DNA from: Amycolatopsis thermoflava N1165 | GTDB lineage: Bacteria; Actinomycetota; Actinomycetes; Mycobacteriales; Pseudonocardiaceae | Assembly: GCF_000473265.1 (NCBI RefSeq) | Contig: NZ_KI421511.1 | Coordinates: 5,562,360-5,626,359 of the forward strand | DNA length: 64,000 nt | Direction of reading: 5' to 3' | The notes under the pieces: generated by a model | What the model was told of the DNA's origin: nothing | Database searches by the model: none | The model's input: the letters and a program-made list of their open reading frames with translations, nothing else | Program-made: the position numbers and the translations under genes | Part shown: one piece after another, positions 49,478 to 58,180 of the stretch | Layout of the letters: every line of letters begins with the position of its first letter | Numbering within the stretch: position 1 is the first letter of the stretch

Positions 49478-50455
49478 ATGCATGCGATCAAGCTCCGTGA
49501 ACCCGGCGGCCCGGACAACCTGGAGTGGGTCGAGGTTCCCGACCCGCGGCCGGGCCCCGGCGAGGTCCTGCTCGACGTCGCGGCGAGCGCGGTGAACCGG
49601 GCCGATCTGCTGCAGCGCCAGGGCAACTACCCGCCGCCGCCCGGGGCGAGCGACATCCTCGGGCTCGAGTGCTCGGGCACGGTCGCCGAGCTCGGCGAGG
49701 GCGTCGAGGGCTGGCAGGTCGGCGACGAGGTGTGCGCGCTGCTGGCCGGCGGCGGTTACGCCGAACGCGTCGTCGTGCCGGCCGGTCAGCTGCTGCCGGT
49801 GCCCGGCGAGGTCGATCTCATCACCAGCGCCGGCCTGCCCGAGGTGGCCTGCACCGTGTGGTCGAACGTGGTGATGCACGCGAACCTGGCCGAGGGCGAG
49901 GTGCTGCTTGTGCACGGCGGCGCCGGCGGTATCGGCACGCACGCGATCCAGGTCGGCAAGGCGCTCGGCGCGACGGTCGCGGTCACCGCGGGCTCGGCCG
50001 ACCGGCTGGACCGCTGCCGCCAGCTCGGCGCCGACATCGCGATCAACTACAAGGAGCAGGACTTCGTCGAGGTCCTCCGCGACGAGACCGGCGGCGCCGA
50101 CGTCATCCTCGACAACATGGGCGCGAAGTACCTGGACCGCAACGTCAGCGCGCTGAAGACGAACGGCCGCCTGGTGATCATCGGGATGCAGGGCGGCGTC
50201 AAGGGCGAGCTGAACATCGGCAAGCTGATGACCAAGCGCGCCAGCGTCGCCGGGACCACCCTGCGGGCGCGGCCGGTCGACGACAAGGCCCGGATCGTCG
50301 CGGACGTGCGGGAACGGCTGTGGCCGCTGGTCGCGGAGGGCGCGGTCCGGCCGGTGATCGGTCAGGTCGTGCCGATGTCCGAGGCGGGCAAGGCGCACCA
50401 GGCCCTGGAGGAGGGCGGCGTGTTCGGCAAGGTGTTGCTCTCGGTCCGCGGCTAA
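49478..50455 (+). CDS. NAD(P)H quinone oxidoreductase (PIG3/QOR type), Rv3777-like
   Basis: The 325-aa zinc-independent medium-chain dehydrogenase has the substrate-domain segment AVNRADLLQRQGNYPPPPGASDILGLE, typical of the PIG3-type family, and the Rossmann motif VHGGAGGIGTHAIQVGKALGA (AxxGxxG-like). It probably reduces quinones using NADPH. Neighbour order matches mycobacterial Rv3777. ATG 49478 is the conserved start; earlier in-frame codons add unconserved residues. Its TAA overlaps the convergent aminotransferase-like stop. Confidence 0.88.
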   Translation: MHAIKLREPGGPDNLEWVEVPDPRPGPGEVLLDVAASAVNRADLLQRQGNYPPPPGASDILGLECSGTVAELGEGVEGWQVGDEVCALLAGGGYAERVVVPAGQLLPVPGEVDLITSAGLPEVACTVWSNVVMHANLAEGEVLLVHGGAGGIGTHAIQVGKALGATVAVTAGSADRLDRCRQLGADIAINYKEQDFVEVLRDETGGADVILDNMGAKYLDRNVSALKTNGRLVIIGMQGGVKGELNIGKLMTKRASVAGTTLRARPVDDKARIVADVRERLWPLVAEGAVRPVIGQVVPMSEAGKAHQALEEGGVFGKVLLSVRG

Positions 50456-51651
50456 CGCAGTTCTTCCAGCACCCGTACCAGCTGGTTGACCTCGAAGACG
50501 TTGGAGTAGTGGGCGAGCGCTATCCGCACCGCGCCGCCCACCTCTCCGACGCCGAGCGCGGCGAACACGCCGCTGGTGCCGAGGTCGGCGAACGCGCACA
50601 GACCCTGCGAGGCCAGGTAGTCCGCGACCTCCGGCGCCTTCTTGCCCGTGACGGTGAACGCCAGCGCCGGGATGCGGCGCATCGCGTCGCCGATGACCAT
50701 GACGTGCCGCAGCGCACGCAGCTCGGTGCTGAGCTGGGCGAGCAGCCCCGCGTGGTACGACTTCGCCGAGCCGAGGGAGGTCACCAGCCGCTCGCGGCGG
50801 GAGCCGGTGGCCGCGTCGTCCAGGCCGGCGAGGTAGTCGATCGACGCGACGAGCCCGGCGAGCAGCGGGTACGCGTGCGGGCCGAGCTCCAGCCGGGCGG
50901 GGCCGCGGGCGCCGGGGTCGAGCGACGCGGACGGGAGCCGTTCCAGCAGGTCGGGGTCGCGGAAGACGAGGGCGCCGACAGCCGGGCCGCCCCAGGCCTG
51001 CGCGGACACCACGAGCACGTCCGCGCCGAGCGCGTTCATGTCGAGCGGCAGGAACGGCGCCGCCGCGGTGGCGTCGACGACCACCAGCGCGCCGACGCGC
51101 TTGGCGAACTCGGCGATCGTGGGCACGTCGGGCCGGGTGCCGACCGCGCCCGACGCGGCGGTGACGGCCACCGCCTTCGTGCGGGCGTTGACCAGGTTCT
51201 CGTACTGCCAGGCCGGCAGCTCGCAGTTCTCGATGTCGATCTCGGCCCAGCGCACGACCGCGCCGACGCGTTTCGCGCCGTGCGTCCACGGCGCGATGTT
51301 GGTCTGCTCGTCCAGGCGCGAGACCACCACCTCGTCGCCCAGCGTCCAGCGCTCGGACAGGGCGTCCACGAGCCGGCGCAACAGCACCGCCGCGCTCGAA
51401 CCGAGCACGACACCGGCCGGATCGGCACCGACGAGATCGGCCACCGCCCGCCTGGCCGCGGTCACGATGCTCTCCGCGCGCTGGGACGCCGGGAACGCGC
51501 CGCCCGGGCCGGAGACCGGGGCACGCATCGCCGTCGACACGGCCGAGGCCACCTGTTCGGGTACCAGCATTCCGGCAGGGCCGTCGAAGTGGATCCAGCC
51601 GTCACCCAGCGCGGGGAACAACCCACGAATTCGAGCGACGTCGAACGCCAT
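50452..51651 (-). CDS. Cysteine-desulfurase-like protein, Rv3778c-type, lacking the PLP Lys
   Basis: The 399-aa class V aminotransferase fold resembles the VC1184-type cysteine desulfurase-like family and syntenic mycobacterial Rv3778c. The PLP Asp is present (LVVVDATAAAPF), but at the Schiff-base site the expected S-x-H-K reads VVSAQAWGGPAVGALVF, with Ala where Lys should be. It may be catalytically altered or a binding protein. It is convergent with the oxidoreductase gene and divergent from bpa. ATG 51651 gives a typical N-terminus (MAFDVARIRGLFPAL). Confidence 0.82.
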   Translation of the reverse strand: MAFDVARIRGLFPALGDGWIHFDGPAGMLVPEQVASAVSTAMRAPVSGPGGAFPASQRAESIVTAARRAVADLVGADPAGVVLGSSAAVLLRRLVDALSERWTLGDEVVVSRLDEQTNIAPWTHGAKRVGAVVRWAEIDIENCELPAWQYENLVNARTKAVAVTAASGAVGTRPDVPTIAEFAKRVGALVVVDATAAAPFLPLDMNALGADVLVVSAQAWGGPAVGALVFRDPDLLERLPSASLDPGARGPARLELGPHAYPLLAGLVASIDYLAGLDDAATGSRRERLVTSLGSAKSYHAGLLAQLSTELRALRHVMVIGDAMRRIPALAFTVTGKKAPEVADYLASQGLCAFADLGTSGVFAALGVGEVGGAVRIALAHYSNVFEVNQLVRVLEELR

Positions 51652-51773
51652 GGACAACACCGTACGGACGAGTAGTTTCGCAGTGCGTCCGGGGTTGGGC
51701 TGTCGCCGACCGCGGGCTGCCGCGAACGCTAGGCTCGAACCCAGCGCGTCGACGAACCAGCCAGGATGGAGCA

Positions 51774-52328
51774 ATGACGGAGCCGAAGTTTTCCGAGTCG
51801 CCCTCGCCCGACGAGCAGCCCCACCGCGTGGTCGTGGTGGGCCCGGACGGTTCGCCGGTGGGCACGGCCCGGATCCCGCGGGAGGACGACGAGCACCAGG
51901 AGTCGGTCGGTGACCTCGTCGAAGAGCCGGCGAAGGTCATGCGGATCGGCACCATGATCAAGCAGCTGCTGGAGGAGGTGCGGGCCGCGCCGCTGGACGA
52001 CGCGAGCCGCGACCGGCTGCGTGAGATCCACCAGACCTCGATCAAGGAGCTGGAGCAGGCGCTCGCGCCGGAGCTGCAGAGCGAGCTGGAGCGGCTGGTG
52101 AAGCCGTTCACTGACGGCACCACGCCGTCCGACGCCGAGCTGCGGATCGCGCAGGCCCAGCTGGTCGGGTGGCTGGAGGGCCTGTTCCACGGCATCCAGA
52201 CGGCGCTGTTCGCGCAGCAGATGGCGGCGCGGGTGCAGCTGGAGCAGATGCGCCGCGGGCTGCCTGCCGGGCGCGGCGGCCAGGAGGGCCAGGCGCCGGG
52301 GATCAGCGGGACCGGTCAGTACCTGTAG
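51774..52328 (+). CDS. bpa: Bacterial proteasome activator Bpa/PafE
   Basis: The 184-aa protein has a disordered acidic N-terminus, a four-helix bundle (about 55-150) and a C-terminal GQYL motif, the signature that docks in the 20S proteasome alpha ring. Bpa forms a dodecameric ring and opens the gate without ATP for unfolded or damaged proteins. Position next to the Rv3778c-like gene matches mycobacterial Rv3780. Proteasome genes are not in this window. Confidence 0.95.
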   Translation: MTEPKFSESPSPDEQPHRVVVVGPDGSPVGTARIPREDDEHQESVGDLVEEPAKVMRIGTMIKQLLEEVRAAPLDDASRDRLREIHQTSIKELEQALAPELQSELERLVKPFTDGTTPSDAELRIAQAQLVGWLEGLFHGIQTALFAQQMAARVQLEQMRRGLPAGRGGQEGQAPGISGTGQYL

Positions 52329-52347
52329 CGGAGCGCCCGCGCGCGGA

Positions 52348-53949
52348 TCACCGTTCGGCGCGCGGGCAGACCACCACGTCGTCGTTCCTGATCGCCCGCG
52401 AGCAGTCGAACCGGCCCTCGACCAGGCCGGCCGCGTCGATCCAGAGCGGCTGGACGACGACGTACCGGACGGACGGGTCGGACAGGCACGCGAGGTTCTC
52501 CGCATAGCTGGCCGTGTCCCGCACCGACGGCACGTCCATGCCCCGCCGCAGGTAGGCCGGCGACGGGTAGCGGCACGGCGTCGGGTTGCCCGTGAAGTAG
52601 GCGATGTCGCCGAACGCCAGGTAGACCACCGGAGTGTCCGCGCCGATGCGGTCGCGGACGGCCAGCATCTCCTCGGTGAACTTGTGCTCGATGTCGACGC
52701 GGCCGGCGTTGGTGTAGTCGGCGTGGACGCCGTCGAACGAGTACGGCGTGGTCGGCAGGATGGGCACCGTCAGAGCGAGCACCCCGACCAGCACCGGCAC
52801 CGACAGCACCTGCCGTCCGCCGCGGCCGGGTTCGAACGCGCAGGCCAGCGTGGCCGCGACGACCAGGCCGGCGAGCAGCCCGTAGGCGAGCGCGCCGTGC
52901 CCGGAGCGCCACGCGTAGGACGCGCCCAGGCACACCCGGGCGGCGAACAACACCACGACCGTCGCCCCGACCAGCGCCCACGGCGGGCGCCCGTGCACGA
53001 GCGTCCAGCGCGCCACGGCGAGCGCCCACACCCCCGCGGCCAGCGGGACCCAGGCGGCCAGGTGGAACTGGAACCACTGCCCCTGCACCACGGCCGCACC
53101 CAGCACGAGCGCCAGCGCGAGCACCGTCAGCACCGGCCAGGCCCAGCGCCGCCGGGACACGCGCACCAGCACCACCAGGCTCGCCGGCAGCACCGCGACC
53201 AGCGGCACGAGCATGGCCTCGTTGGCCACCAACCGCACGATCGAACCGAGGTCGCGGGCCATCCCGTCGTTGAGCAGCCACGCCTCCCGCAGCCACCGCC
53301 ACTCCCGCGGCGCGAGCAGGCTCAGCCCGAACAGCGCGAGCCCGGACACCGCGGCGGTGATCCCGGCGAGCGCCGCGCTCCGCCGGTCCAGCACGGCGAT
53401 CACGCCGAGCGCGATCAACGCGGTGGGCAGGGTGGTGTACCCGACCAGCACCCCCAGCGCCAACAGCAGCCCGGCAAGCAGGCCCGACGTCCGCAGCGCG
53501 GCCCCGATCGCGGCGGTCCCCAGCACGGCCGCGACCCACTCGGGCTGCAGGAAGTCCCAGTTCGGGGCCAGCGCCAGGGCCAGCCCGACGGCCGCGGCCA
53601 CCGCCGACGCCTCCCCGGTCGGCAGCCGCCGGCGCAGCCCGGCGCGCAACCACCACGCCGCACCCGCCGTGAGGGCCAGGGCGACCAGCCGGACCAGCCC
53701 CTCGCCGACGCCGACCGAGCCGACGTCGAAGACGCTCAGCCCCTCGGCCAGCCAACGGTAGGCCAGCGGCCGGTGCACGAACGTGCCGGTGGCGCCGAAC
53801 GGGCTGACGTCCAGGCCGCCCAGGACGTACCGGACGTCGTGGCCGAGCCCGATCCACGCCGCCGTCAACGCGACCGGCAACGCCGCGACCGCCGCCCACA
53901 CCCAGCCGCGGATCGGAGTGCGGCGCCGCGGCGCCTCGACAGTGGTCAT
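52348..53949 (-). CDS. Polytopic membrane protein, GT-C-like, Rv3779-position
   Basis: The 533-aa protein has about ten to twelve transmembrane helices over residues 15-400 and a C-terminal extracytoplasmic domain (about 405-533, VYLAFGDIAYFTGNPTPCRYPSPAYLRR). The fold resembles GT-C lipid-phosphate-sugar transferases, with an early Asp/Arg-rich loop (GLGHDVRYVLGG). In mycobacteria Rv3779 at this position is linked to polyprenyl-phospho-sugar metabolism. Specific substrate is not evident, and assignment rests on topology and synteny. Confidence 0.7.
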   Translation of the reverse strand: MTTVEAPRRRTPIRGWVWAAVAALPVALTAAWIGLGHDVRYVLGGLDVSPFGATGTFVHRPLAYRWLAEGLSVFDVGSVGVGEGLVRLVALALTAGAAWWLRAGLRRRLPTGEASAVAAAVGLALALAPNWDFLQPEWVAAVLGTAAIGAALRTSGLLAGLLLALGVLVGYTTLPTALIALGVIAVLDRRSAALAGITAAVSGLALFGLSLLAPREWRWLREAWLLNDGMARDLGSIVRLVANEAMLVPLVAVLPASLVVLVRVSRRRWAWPVLTVLALALVLGAAVVQGQWFQFHLAAWVPLAAGVWALAVARWTLVHGRPPWALVGATVVVLFAARVCLGASYAWRSGHGALAYGLLAGLVVAATLACAFEPGRGGRQVLSVPVLVGVLALTVPILPTTPYSFDGVHADYTNAGRVDIEHKFTEEMLAVRDRIGADTPVVYLAFGDIAYFTGNPTPCRYPSPAYLRRGMDVPSVRDTASYAENLACLSDPSVRYVVVQPLWIDAAGLVEGRFDCSRAIRNDDVVVCPRAER

Positions 53950-54170
53950 TCAGCCGCCCTTCCCCACCCCGGCCGTTCCGGTGCGCACCCCGCCTGGTCA
54001 ACGCGGTCCGCGGCGCCGAGCGACCGGATCACGGGCGTGAGCGTACGCGCCGATCCGCGCACGCTCCCGTCATGCACGGTGGCACAGCGTGATTTCGCCC
54101 GACGATCAGCCAAATCGGGCGTCTCCGCCCTGCCCGGAGTGCGCGTGTCCCGCTCGCTACGCTAGGTCCC

Positions 54171-55127
54171 GTGCAAGCCACCAGCACGGTCGACCAGACC
54201 AGCGAAGATCTCGCCCGCGCGGCTGAGCTTCCGCCCTTGTCGGACAGTCGCACCTTCGGGCGCGCGTTCGGCGACATCAAGGAAGGACTCCGCCAGCGCG
54301 AACTGTGGAGCCACCTCGGCTGGCAGGACATCAAGCAGCGCTACCGCCGGTCGGTGATCGGCCCGTTCTGGATCACCATCAGCCAGGGCGTGATCGCGCT
54401 CGGCCTGGGGCTGCTGTACTCGCAGCTGTTCAACATGCACATCCAGACGTTCCTGCCGTACATCAGCGCGGGGTTCATCGTCTGGGCCTTCATCAGCGGC
54501 TGCCTCACCGAGGGCATGGAGACGTTCATCGCGAACGAGGGTCTGATCAAGCAGATCCGCGCGCCGTTGACCGTCTACGCGCTGCGCACGGTGTGGCGGC
54601 AGACGCTGATGTTCGCGCACAACCTGATCGTCATCGTGGTCGTGGTCGGCGTCTTCTTCGGCAGCCTGAACGACGACTACGCGCTGTCGCAGAGCGGGAT
54701 GTGCACGCCGGACAACATCTGCCACCCCGGACTTGGCTGGTACACGCTCTCCGCGATCCCGGCGTTTCTGCTGCTCGCGTTCAACGGCGTCTGGGTGACG
54801 CTGCTGCTGGGCATCATCTCGACGCGGTACCGGGACATCCCGCAGGTGATCAACTCGCTGATCCAGCTGCTGTTCTACCTGACCCCGATCGTCTGGCCGA
54901 TCGACCAGCTCAAGTCCGGTCAGCGCGGTGGTGCCGCCAGCTGGGCGGAGCCGATCATCCACCTGAACCCCATCTACCACTTCGTCCAGATCCTGCGCGC
55001 GCCGCTGATCGGGCAGGCCGTCAGCATCTGGAGCTGGGTCGCCGTGGGTGGCATCACGGTCGTGGGCTGGCTGCTCGCGCTCGTCGCCATGCGCAACTAC
55101 CGGGCCCGCGTCTCCTACTGGGTGTGA
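54171..55127 (+). CDS. wzm: Wzm-type ABC exporter permease for lipid-linked galactan
   Basis: The 318-aa protein has a cytosolic amphipathic start (ELWSHLGWQDIKQRYRRSVIGPFWITIS, the ABC2 permease signature) and six transmembrane helices. An extracytoplasmic loop carries a Cys pair (MCTPDNICH). It matches mycobacterial Rv3783, which with Rv3781 flips the galactan intermediate. GTG 54171 is followed by wzt 9 nt after its stop and then glfT1. Confidence 0.92.
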   Translation: MQATSTVDQTSEDLARAAELPPLSDSRTFGRAFGDIKEGLRQRELWSHLGWQDIKQRYRRSVIGPFWITISQGVIALGLGLLYSQLFNMHIQTFLPYISAGFIVWAFISGCLTEGMETFIANEGLIKQIRAPLTVYALRTVWRQTLMFAHNLIVIVVVVGVFFGSLNDDYALSQSGMCTPDNICHPGLGWYTLSAIPAFLLLAFNGVWVTLLLGIISTRYRDIPQVINSLIQLLFYLTPIVWPIDQLKSGQRGGAASWAEPIIHLNPIYHFVQILRAPLIGQAVSIWSWVAVGGITVVGWLLALVAMRNYRARVSYWV

Positions 55128-55136
55128 GAACAGACC

Positions 55137-55946
55137 ATGGTCAGCATTGATGTGCAGAACGCGTACGTCGACTTCCCGATCTTCGACGCCAAGACGCGGT
55201 CGCTGAAGAAGAAGGTCCTCGGCAAGGTCGGCGGCAAGATCGGCACCGAGTCCAAGGTGCCGATCATCGAGGCGCTGCAGGACATCACCCTGTCGCTGCG
55301 CGAAGGTGACCGGGTCGGGCTGGTCGGCCACAACGGGGCGGGCAAGTCGACCCTGCTGCGGCTGCTGTCCGGCATCTACGAGCCCACCCGCGGCCTGGCC
55401 CGCGTGCAGGGCAAGGTCGCGCCGGTGTTCGACCTCGGCGTCGGCATGGACCCGGAGATCTCCGGCTACGAGAACATCATGATCCGCGGCCTGTTCCTCG
55501 GCATGACGCGCAAGCAGATGGAGAAGCGGGTCGACGACATCGCGGAGTTCACCGAGCTCGGCGACTACCTGCAGATGCCGCTGCGCACCTACTCGACCGG
55601 TATGCGCGTGCGGCTCGCGCTGGGCGTGGTCACCACGATCGACCCGGAGATCCTGATCCTCGACGAGGGCATCGGCGCGGTCGACGCGGCGTTCCTCAAC
55701 AAGGCGCGGGACCGGCTGGTGGATCTGGTGAACCGCTCCGGCATGTTGGTCTTCGCCTCGCACGCCGACGACCTACTCTTGGAGCTGTGCACGACGGCCA
55801 TCTGGATGGACGAGGGCCGGATGAAGATGCGGGGCGGCCTGCGCGAGGTGCTCACCGCGTACAAGGGCCGGGACCCGTTCGAGAACATCAGCGCGGAAGC
55901 CGCGCAGCGGATCGACGCCGCGCCGGCGGTACAGGGCGGGGAGTGA
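55137..55946 (+). CDS. wzt: Wzt-type ABC exporter ATPase for lipid-linked galactan
   Basis: The 269-aa protein has Walker A GHNGAGKST, signature YSTGMRVRL (typical of Wzt), Walker B EILILDEG and switch His in FASHADD. No C-terminal carbohydrate-binding domain is present, as for Rv3781. It powers export of the glycolipid with the preceding permease. One base separates it from glfT1. Confidence 0.93.
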   Translation: MVSIDVQNAYVDFPIFDAKTRSLKKKVLGKVGGKIGTESKVPIIEALQDITLSLREGDRVGLVGHNGAGKSTLLRLLSGIYEPTRGLARVQGKVAPVFDLGVGMDPEISGYENIMIRGLFLGMTRKQMEKRVDDIAEFTELGDYLQMPLRTYSTGMRVRLALGVVTTIDPEILILDEGIGAVDAAFLNKARDRLVDLVNRSGMLVFASHADDLLLELCTTAIWMDEGRMKMRGGLREVLTAYKGRDPFENISAEAAQRIDAAPAVQGGE

Positions 55947-55947
55947 C

Positions 55948-56859
55948 ATGAGCGGTCCGGAGCAGGCTCCGATGCGACCGGGCGGTGTGGCGGCGGTGGT
56001 CGTCACGCGGCACCGCCGTGAGCTGCTCGCGGATTCGCTGAAGATCATCGCCGCGCAGACCCGGCCGGTGGACCACCTGGTGGTCGTGGACAACGGTCCG
56101 GACCAGCCGGCGCGCGACGTCGTGGAGTCGTTCCCCGGGCGGTACACGTACCTGCCGTCGCACCACAACCTGGGCGGCGCGGGCGGGTTCGCGCTCGGGA
56201 TCCTGCACGCGCTCGCGCTGGGCGCGGAGTGGGTGTGGCTGGCCGACGACGACGGCCGCCCGGCCGACGAGACGGTGCTGGCGGTGTTGCTGGAGGAGGC
56301 CGAGAAGCGCGGTCTGGCCGAGATCTCGCCGATGGTCACCAACATCAACGCGCCGGACAAGCTGGCGTTCCCGCTGCGCCGGGGCCTGACCTGGAAGCGG
56401 TCCTCGGCGGAGCTGGGCACCGACTTCCTGCCCGGCATCGCGTCGCTGTTCAACGGCGCGTTGTTCCGGTCGTCCACCCTGGACGTGGTCGGCGTGCCGG
56501 ACCTGCGGCTGTTCGTGCGCGGCGACGAGGTCGAGGTGCACCGGCGGCTGGTCCGTTCCGGACTGCCGTTCGGCACCTCGCTGCGCGTGTCCTACCTGCA
56601 CCCGGACGGCTCGGACGAGTTCAAACCGATGCTCGGCGGACGGTTCCACGCGCAGGACCCGGAGAACGAGGTCAAGCGCTACTACACCTACCGCAACCGC
56701 GGCTACCTGCTGTCCCAGCCGGGGATGCGCAAGATCGGCGCGCTGGAGATCCTGCGGTTCGGCCTGTACTTCGTGGGCGTGAAGCGGGACCCGGGCGCGT
56801 TCGTGCAGTGGCTCAAGCTGGTGCGGCAGGGGCAGCGGGAACGCTTCTTCCGCTACTGA
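55948..56859 (+). CDS. glfT1: Galactofuranosyltransferase GlfT1
   Basis: The 303-aa GT2 enzyme has the HNLGGAGGF motif (82-90) shared with GlfT2 and a DDD metal site at residues 100-102 (WLADDDG). It adds the first galactofuranose residues to decaprenyl-PP-GlcNAc-rhamnose from UDP-Galf at the inner membrane face. It lies directly after wzm and wzt, which ties initiation of galactan to export. Confidence 0.92.
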   Translation: MSGPEQAPMRPGGVAAVVVTRHRRELLADSLKIIAAQTRPVDHLVVVDNGPDQPARDVVESFPGRYTYLPSHHNLGGAGGFALGILHALALGAEWVWLADDDGRPADETVLAVLLEEAEKRGLAEISPMVTNINAPDKLAFPLRRGLTWKRSSAELGTDFLPGIASLFNGALFRSSTLDVVGVPDLRLFVRGDEVEVHRRLVRSGLPFGTSLRVSYLHPDGSDEFKPMLGGRFHAQDPENEVKRYYTYRNRGYLLSQPGMRKIGALEILRFGLYFVGVKRDPGAFVQWLKLVRQGQRERFFRY

Positions 56860-56906
56860 TCGTCGGTGGCAGGAATAGCACGGCCGCCGACCGCCTTGTG
56901 GTGGAC

Positions 56907-57353
56907 ATGAGTGATCCCTCCGGGGGAGAGTACGCACCGAGCCCCACTGACTGGGTCCGCGAAGCGGTGGAGAGGTTCGAGGCGTCCAACGGCGAAGCCA
57001 ACCTGAACGAGCCCGGCGGCGGCCCGATCATCGTGCTCACGACCGTCGGCGCCAAGACCGGCAAGATCCGCAAGTCGCCGATCATGCGGATCGAGAAGGA
57101 CGGGAAGTACCTCGCGGTGGCGTCCAACGGCGGCGGCCGCGCGAATCCGGGCTGGGTCAGCAACATCCGTGCGCATCCGGTGGTGGAGCTGCAGGACGGC
57201 CCGGTCAAGAAGACCTACGTCGCCCGCGAGCTCGACGGCGAGGAGCGGCGCGAGTGGTGGGAGTACGGCGTCGCGGTCTGGCCGACGTACCTCGAGTGGC
57301 AGCGGAAGACCGACCGCCGGATCCCGCTCTTGTTACTGGAGCCGCTGGACTGA
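56907..57353 (+). CDS. Deazaflavin (F420)-dependent nitroreductase-family protein
   Basis: The 148-aa split-barrel protein of the Ddn/nitroreductase-deazaflavin family has IIVLTTVGAKTGKIRKSPIMRIEKDGKYLAVASNGGG, with the Lys/Arg residues that contact F420. It probably reduces quinones or activated alkenes using F420H2. It stands alone downstream of glfT1. ATG 56907 is preferred; GTG 56898 and 56901 are in frame. A terminator follows at 57375. Confidence 0.88.
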   Translation: MSDPSGGEYAPSPTDWVREAVERFEASNGEANLNEPGGGPIIVLTTVGAKTGKIRKSPIMRIEKDGKYLAVASNGGGRANPGWVSNIRAHPVVELQDGPVKKTYVARELDGEERREWWEYGVAVWPTYLEWQRKTDRRIPLLLLEPLD

Positions 57354-57374
57354 AGCGGCTTGCTGAACGTGAAA

Positions 57375-57409
57375 AAGGCCCCGGACACCTCTCGTGCCCG
57401 GGGCCTTTC
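57375..57409. terminator. Bidirectional intrinsic terminator
   Basis: AAAGGCCCCGG (57375-57385) pairs with CCGGGGCCTTT (57399-57409) in an 11-bp stem flanked by A- and T-runs. It separates the convergent Ddn-like gene and dprE2. Confidence 0.85.
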
Positions 57410-57421
57410 GCGTGGAACCGA

Positions 57422-58180
57422 TCAGATCGGCAGCTTGCGGAAGATCGGCCGCGGCACGTGCCGCAGCACCGACATGACCGCGCGGAACGCGCCGGGCGCC
57501 CACACCAGGTCCTTGCCCTTGCGCGCCGCGTCGACGGCGATCTCGGCGACCTGCTCGGCCGTCTGCTCCAGCGGCGCCTTGCCCAGGCCCTCGGTCATCT
57601 TCGTCTTGACCTGGCCCGGCCGCACGACCGTCACCTTGACGCCGGACGGCGCCAGCGCCTCGCCCAGGCCCAGGTAGAACCCGTCGAAGCCGGCCTTGGT
57701 CGAGCCGTACACGAAGTTCGAGCGCCGCACCCGCTCACCGGCCACAGAGGACAGCGCGATCACCGAACCGTGGCCCTGCTTCTTGAGCTTGTCCGCCAGC
57801 GCCACGCCGACCGACACCGCCGCGGTGTAGTTCACCGTGGCCAGCTCGACCGCGGTGGCGTGGTTCTGCCACGCCTCCTCGTTGTCGCCGAGCAGGCCGA
57901 ACGCCACCACGGCCACGTCGATGTCACCCTGCGCGAACGCCTGGTCCAGCACCGCGGGGTGCGATGCGGTGTCCTTCGCGTCGAAGTCCACTTCGGACAC
58001 CGAGGCGCCTGCCGCGCGCAGTTTCTCCGCGGCGAGCTTGCGGCGCTCGGACGCCCGCGCCGCCAGCACGACGCGCAGCTCGGGCGCGTCGGCGAGGTAC
58101 TTCTGCGCGATGGCCAGCGCGATGTCCGAGGTGCCGCCGAGCAGCAGCAGCGACTGGGGGTTGCCAACAGCGTCGATCAC
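57422..58180 (-). CDS. dprE2: Decaprenylphosphoryl-2-keto-ribose reductase DprE2
   Basis: The 252-aa short-chain dehydrogenase has a GGTSDIALA nucleotide motif (15-23), catalytic [21 protein letters not shown] (Ser, Tyr-x3-Lys) and the Pro-Gly of VVRPGQVKT. It completes epimerisation of decaprenyl-phospho-ribose to decaprenyl-phospho-arabinose with NADH. It overlaps dprE1 by 4 nt, so the two are co-translated. Confidence 0.94.
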   Translation of the reverse strand: MIDAVGNPQSLLLLGGTSDIALAIAQKYLADAPELRVVLAARASERRKLAAEKLRAAGASVSEVDFDAKDTASHPAVLDQAFAQGDIDVAVVAFGLLGDNEEAWQNHATAVELATVNYTAAVSVGVALADKLKKQGHGSVIALSSVAGERVRRSNFVYGSTKAGFDGFYLGLGEALAPSGVKVTVVRPGQVKTKMTEGLGKAPLEQTAEQVAEIAVDAARKGKDLVWAPGAFRAVMSVLRHVPRPIFRKLPI

